NCBI RefSeq assembly: GCF_032854445.1
Contig: NW_027018455.1
Span: 1-24,856, forward strand
DNA from: Liolophura sinensis
Lineage: Eukaryota; Mollusca; Polyplacophora; Chitonida; Chitonidae
Reading direction: 5' to 3'
DNA length: 24,856 bases
This document shows positions 20,318 to 24,856 of this stretch, one piece after another. Position 1 is the first letter of the stretch. Every line of letters starts with the position of its first letter. Below the pieces are notes generated by a model. That model saw only the letters and a program-made list of their open reading frames with translations, was not told the origin of the DNA and ran no database searches. Made by a program: the position numbers and the translations under genes.

Positions 20318-20867
20318 CCAGAAGACCTGAAATCTTTGGGCCAAGCCCATTTAACTCACCCAGCAATTGTCTTGCTTCTAAGTGCAAAATAATCTCAATG
20401 TCTTTATCTACGTGTAGAAAAACCAGACTATTTCTACATAAAAAACACAAAGTACTTGATACAGTCTGCTGTAAAAAGTACAACTATACACTGACCCACA
20501 TTTATAAGGTGCCAAAAGATGCGGAATTTAGTCAGGCATCGGCAGCTGTTGAAAAATTGCAAATTTCCCTGGTTTTCATGGAGTAAGAGCCGTTGCTGTG
20601 CACGTGATTATGACATAAATGATCATTGAATTGTCGCTACAGCCAAAAGTATTGGTTGGAGAGCAACGCGGTTTGCACCATTCGATTTCTCGTCACAAAA
20701 TACGTCGGATTAGCCTCTTACCAGCAGCACTGGAACAGTTTTTTCCACTTTTGCATTTTTGCCTGGTCTTTTTGTTAATTGAAATCGGCTACACTGTACT
20801 CTGTACAATCGCGACTGGTCATTACTATATTCAACTTTTGACTATAAGTTATGTGCCCTTCGGTAGC
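20318..20867 (+). repeat. Satellite monomer M38, junction chimera (HOR-R)
   Basis: 550 bp. The head (GGGCCAAGCCC, CTTGCTTC, GTGCAAAATAATC, ACCAGACTATTTCTAC, D segment, GAATTTAGTC) is that of M44. From 20533 on it carries the tail of M32. This monomer contains the HOR-R junction. Confidence 0.95.
20533..20550. other. Recombination junction block CAGGCATCGGCAGCTGTT
   Basis: The two HOR-R copies exchange flanking sequence within this block: to its left the sequence follows M44, to its right M32. The same block is shared, exactly or nearly, by most monomers, so the crossover cannot be placed more finely. Another head-to-tail switch, in M45, maps to the same part of the monomer. Confidence 0.8.
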
Positions 20868-21416
20868 CCAGAAGACCTGAAATCTTTGGGCTAAGCCCAT
20901 TTAAATCACCCAGCAATTGCCTTACTTCTAAGTGCAAGACAATCTCAAAGTCTTTATCTACGTGTAGAAAAACCACACCATTTGTACATGAAAAACACAA
21001 GGTACTTGATACAGTCTGCTGTAAAAAGTACAACTGAACACTGACCCACTTCAGTAAGGTGCCAAAAGATGCCGAATTGAGCCAGGCATCGGACGCTGTT
21101 GAAAAATTGCAAATTTCCCTGGTTTCCATGGAGTAAGAGCCGTTGCTGGGCACGTGATTATGACATAAATGATCATTCAATTGTCACTACAGCCAAAAGT
21201 ATTGGTCGGAGAGCAACGCGGTTTCCACCATTCGATTTCTCGTCACAAAATACGTCGGATTAGCCTCTTTCCAGCAGCACTGGAACAGTTTTTCTACTTT
21301 TGCATTTTTACCTGGTCTTTTTGTTAATTGAAATCGGCTACACTGTACTCTGTACAATCGCGACTGGTCATTACTATTATCAACTTTTGACTATAAGTTA
21401 TGTGCCCTTCGGTAGC
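20868..21416 (+). repeat. Satellite monomer M39 (copy of M33)
   Basis: 549 bp, C segment. I found no difference from M33. Confidence 0.95.
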
Positions 21417-21965
21417 CCAGGACACGTCAAATCTTTGGGCTAAGCCCATTTAACTCACCCAGCAATTGCCCTTCTTCTAAATCCAAGACAATCTCAATGT
21501 CTTTATCTACGTGTAAAAAAACCACACCATTTGTACATGAAAAACACAAAGTACTTGATACAGTCTGCTGTAAAAAGTACAACTAAACACTGAACCACAT
21601 TTATAAGGTGCCAAAAGATGCGGAATTGGGCCAGGCATTGGCAGCTGTTGAAAAATTGCAAATATCCTTGGTTTCCATGGAGTAAGAGCCGTTGCTGGGC
21701 ACGTGAATATGACATTAATGATCATTGAATTGTCACTACAGCCAAAAGTATTGGTCGGAGAGCAACGCGGTTTGCACCATTCGATTTCTTGTCACAAAAT
21801 ACGTCGGATTAGCCTCTTACGAGCAGCACTGGAACAGTTTTTCCACTTTTGCATTTTTACCTGGTCTTTTTGTTAATTGAAATCGGCTACACTGTACTCT
21901 GTACAATCGCGACTGGTCATTACTATATTCAACTTTTGACTATAAGTTATGGGCTCTTCGGTAGC
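21417..21965 (+). repeat. Satellite monomer M40 (copy of M34)
   Basis: 549 bp, D segment. I found no difference from M34, including its seven-A run. Confidence 0.95.
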
Positions 21966-22514
21966 CCAGAAGACGTCAAATCTTTGGGCTAAGCCCATTT
22001 AACTCACCCAGCAATTGTCTTACTTCTAAGTCCAAGACAATCTCAATGTCTTTATCTACGTGTAGAAAAACCACACCATTTGTACATAAAAAACACAAGG
22101 TACTTGATACAGTCTGCTGTAAAAAGTACAACTGACCACACACCCACATGAATAAGGTGCCAAAAGATGCGGAATTGAGCCAGGTATCGGCAGCTGTTGA
22201 AAAATTGCAAATTTCCCTGGTTTCCATGGAGTAAGAGCCGTTGCTGTGCACGTGATTATGACATAAATGATCATTCAATTGTCACTACAGCCAAAAGTAT
22301 TGGTCGGAGAGCAACGCGTATTGCATCATTCGATTTCTCGTCACAAAATACGTCGGATTAGCCTCTTACCAGCAGCACTGGAACAGTTTTTCCACTTTTG
22401 CATTTTTGCCTGGTCTTTTTTTTAATTGAAATCGGCTACACTGTACTCTGTACATTCGCGACTGGTCATTACTATATTCAACTTTTGACTATAAGTTATG
22501 TGCCCTTCGGTAGC
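21966..22514 (+). repeat. Satellite monomer M41 (copy of M35)
   Basis: 549 bp, B segment. It differs from M35 by one A (five A at 22066-22070). Confidence 0.95.
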
Positions 22515-23063
22515 CCAGAAGACCTGAAATCTTTGGGCTAAGCCCATTTAACTCACCCAGCAATTGCCTGACTTCTAAGTGCAAGACAATCTCAATGTCT
22601 TTATCTACGTGTAGAAAAACCACACCATTTGTACGTGAAAAACACAAGGTACTTGATACAGTCTGCTGTAAAAAGTACAACTGAACACTGACCCACTTCA
22701 GTAAGGTGCCAAAAGATGCCGAATTGAGCCAGGCATCGGCAGCTGTTGAAAAATTGCAAATTTCCCTGGTTTCCATGGAGTAAGAGCCGTTGCTGGCTAC
22801 GTGATTATGACATAAATGATCACTCAATTGTCACTACAGCCAAAAGTATTGGTCGGAGAGAAACGCGGTTTGCACCATTCGATTTCTCGTCACAAAATAC
22901 GTCGGATTAGCCTCTTACCAGCAGCACTGGAACAGTTTTTCCACTTTTGCATTTTTGCCTGGTCTTTTTGTTAATTGAAATCGGCTACACTGTACTCTGT
23001 ACAATCGCGACTGGTCATTACTATATTCAACTTTTGACTATAAGTTATGTGCCCTTCGGTAGC
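22515..23063 (+). repeat. Satellite monomer M42 (copy of M36)
   Basis: 549 bp, C segment. I found no difference from M36. Confidence 0.95.
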
Positions 23064-23612
23064 CCAGAAGACGTCAAATCTTTGGGCTAAGCCCATTTAA
23101 CTCACCCAGCAATTGCCTTTCTTCTAAGTCCAAGACAATCTCAATGTCTTTATCTACGTGTAGAAAAACCACACCATTTGTACATGAAAAACACAAAGTA
23201 CTTGATACAGTCTGCTGTAAAAAGTACAACTAAACACTGAACCACATTTATAAGGTGCCAAAAGATGCGGAGTTGGGCCAGGCATCGGCAGCTGTTAAAA
23301 AATTGCAAATTTCCCTGGTTTCCATGGAGTAAGAGCCGTTGCTACGCACGTGATTATGACATAAATGATCATTCAATTGTCGCTACAGCCAAAAGTATTG
23401 GTCGGAGAGCAACGCGGATTGCACCATTCGATTTCACGTCACAAAATACGTCGGATTAGCCTCTTACTAGTAGCACTGGAACAGTTTTTCCACTTTTGCA
23501 TTTTTGCCTGGTCTTTTTGTTAATTGAAACCGGCTACACTGTACTCTGTACAATCGCGACTAGTCATTACTATATTCAACTTTTGACTATAAGTTATGTG
23601 CCCTTCGGTAGC
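23064..23612 (+). repeat. Satellite monomer M43 (copy of M37)
   Basis: 549 bp, D segment. I found no difference from M37. Confidence 0.95.
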
Positions 23613-24161
23613 CCAGAAGACCTGAAATCTTTGGGCCAAGCCCATTTAACTCACCCAGCAATTGTCTTGCTTCTAAGTGCAAAATAATCTCAATGTCTTT
23701 ATCTACGTGTAGAAAAACCAGACTATTTCTACATAAAAAACACAAAGTACTTGATACAGTCTGCTGTAAAAAGTACAACTATACACTGACCCACATTTAT
23801 AAGGTGCCAAAAGATGCGGAATTTAGTCAGGCATCGGCAGCTGTTAAAAAATTGCAAATATCCCTGGTTTCCATGGAGTAAGAGCCGTTGCTGGGCATGT
23901 GATTATGACATCAATGCTCATTGAATTGTCGCTACAGCCAAAAGTATTGGTCGGAGAGAAACGCGGTTTGCACCATTCGATTTCTCGTCACAAAATACGT
24001 CGGATTAGCCTCTTACCAGCAGCACTGGAACAGTTTTTCCACTTTTGCATTTTTGCCTGGTCTTTTTGTTAATTGAAACCGGCTACACTGTACTCTGTAC
24101 AATCGCGACTGGTCATTACTATATTCAACTTTTGACTATAAGTTATGTGCCCTTCGGTAGC
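23613..24161 (+). repeat. Satellite monomer M44 (head as M38, different tail)
   Basis: 549 bp, D segment. The head equals M38 to 23845. The tail (AAATATCC, GGGCATGTG, GACATCAATGCTCATTG, GAGAAACGCGG) is unlike that of M32 and M38, and is probably the tail M38 carried before the HOR-R duplication. Confidence 0.95.
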
Positions 24162-24710
24162 CCAGAAGACCTGAAATCTTTGGGCCAAGCCCATTTAACT
24201 CACCCAGCAATTGTCTTGCTTTTAAGTGCAAAATAATCTCAATGTCTTTATCTACGTGTAGAAAAACCAGACCATTTCTACATAAAAAACACAAAGTACT
24301 TGATACAGTCTGCTGTAAAAAGTACAACTAAGCACTGACCCACATTTATAAGGTGCCAAAAGATGCGGAATTTAGTCAGGCATCGGCAGCTGTTAAAAAA
24401 TTGCAAATTTCCCTGGTTTCCATGGAGTAAGAGCCGTTGCTACGCACGTGATTATGACATAAATGATCATTCAATTGTCGCTACAGCCAAAAGTATTGGT
24501 CGGAGAGCAACGCGGATTGCACCATTCGATTTCTCGTCACAAAATACGTCGGATTAGCCTCTTACTAGTAGCACTGGAACAGTTTTTCCACTTTTGCATT
24601 TTTGCCTGGTCTTTTTGTTAATTGAAACCGGCTACACTGTACTCTGTACAATCGCGACTAGTCATTACTATATTCAACTTTTGACTATAACTTATGTGCC
24701 CTTCGGTAGC
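24162..24710 (+). repeat. Satellite monomer M45
   Basis: 549 bp, D segment beginning AAGCACTG. The head resembles M44 (GTGCAAAATAATC, GAATTTAGTC). The tail (TACGCACG, GCGGATTGC, ACTAGTAGC, GACTAGTC) resembles M43. Confidence 0.95.
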
Positions 24711-24856
24711 CCAGAAGACCTGAAATCTTTGGGCCAAGCCCATTTAACTCACCCAGCAATTGTCTTGCTTCTAAGTGCAAAATAATCTCAATGTCTTTAT
24801 CTACGTGTAGAAAAACCAGACCATTTCTACATAAAAAACACAAAGTACTTGATACA
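24711..24856 (+). repeat. Satellite monomer M46, cut by the window edge
   Basis: Only 146 bp are present, ending inside the dyad. The head is of the M44/M45 type (GGGCCAAGCCC, CTTGCTTC, GTGCAAAATAATC). Confidence 0.93.

Larger units (their letters stand above)
17237..20532 (+). repeat. Higher-order repeat HOR-R, copy A (3296 bp, six monomers)
   Basis: This unit runs from the second half of M32 through M33-M37 into the first half of M38. It is repeated immediately downstream. Private variants such as GGACGC in M33, CCAGGACACG in M34, GCGTATTGCATC in M35, GATCACTC in M36 and GCGGAGTTG in M37 reappear 3295-3296 bp later. Reading the two copies side by side, I found a single difference, an A-run of six (18770-18775) against five (22066-22070). 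The left limit is set by the mismatch at 17236 against 20532. Confidence 0.95.
20533..23827 (+). repeat. Higher-order repeat HOR-R, copy B (3295 bp)
   Basis: This is a direct tandem copy of 17237-20532. Identity continues to 23845, where copy A has G at 20551 and copy B has A at 23846, so the exchange point lies within the 18 bp at 20533-20550. Monomer phase is kept across the junction, as expected from unequal exchange between misaligned monomers M32 and M38. The near-perfect identity indicates a very recent event, or an assembly duplication. Confidence 0.95.
1..24856 (+). repeat. Satellite DNA array, ~549-bp monomer, 45.3 copies
   Basis: The string CCCTTCGGTAGCCCAGAAG, exact or with one or two changes, recurs 45 times at spacings of 545 to 554 bp, mostly exactly 549. 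Every other part of the unit recurs with it in the same order and orientation. Monomers differ by scattered substitutions and single-base indels, and no foreign sequence interrupts them. Both window edges fall inside the array. One monomer (14277-14825) is about 41% GC by hand count. Tandem arrays of this length are typical of eukaryotic satellite DNA in heterochromatin. I do not recognise the family, so chromosomal position and function are unknown. Confidence 0.98.

Noticed and set aside
1-24856. CRISPR array, rDNA spacer, telomeric repeat, phage or bacterial operon
   Set aside because: Units are 549 bp with no spacer/repeat alternation, no rRNA-like or TTAGGG-like sequence is present, and there are no ribosome-binding-site-led genes.

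Overview
The whole window is one uninterrupted satellite DNA array. A unit of about 549 bp is repeated head to tail in a single orientation, with 45 complete copies and 146 bp of a 46th. Copies are counted here from the recurring CCAGAAG that follows CCCTTCGGTAG; this phase is arbitrary. I call the copies M1 to M46. No unique flanking DNA, gene, transposon insertion, RNA gene or inverted block breaks the array, and both window edges lie inside it.

The architecture points to a eukaryotic genome (heterochromatin, centromeric or subtelomeric). One monomer counted by hand is about 41% GC and another holds 17 CpG sites, roughly three quarters of random expectation. This argues against a genome with strong methylation-driven CpG loss, such as a typical vertebrate. 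I do not recognise the satellite family and cannot name the organism.

Layout. (1) 1 to about 7.7 kb: a six-monomer higher-order repeat (HOR-L, about 3.3 kb), in which M1-M6 and M7-M12 correspond one to one and M13-M14 plus the start of M15 open a third copy. This part is rich in single-base insertions and deletions, and monomer lengths run from 545 to 554 bp. (2) About 7.7 to 17.2 kb: a mosaic of older monomer subtypes without a clean higher-order period, including M21-M24, which look like a diverged HOR-L remnant with one monomer lost. From about 9.9 kb on, monomers are 549 or 550 bp. (3) 17237-23845: a second, unrelated six-monomer unit (HOR-R, 3296 bp) present twice in tandem. I found one difference in a by-eye comparison, so the duplication is very recent. 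The junction maps to an 18-bp block, CAGGCATCGGCAGCTGTT. (4) 23846 to the end: further M43/M44-like monomers, rearranged at the same block.

Within the monomer the clearest structures are a 30-bp imperfect dyad (13-bp arms, 11 of 13 paired, 4-nt centre), several short palindromes, and a run of T-tracts and A-tracts. Just after the dyad lies a segment that exists in three discrete forms. I label them B (GACCACAGACCCACATGAAT), C (GAACACTGACCCACTTCAGT) and D (AAACACTGACCCACATTTAT) and use them to type the monomers. No reading frame is credible as a gene: all frames are interrupted in essentially every copy, and the recurring frames are broken by indels without regard to coding.
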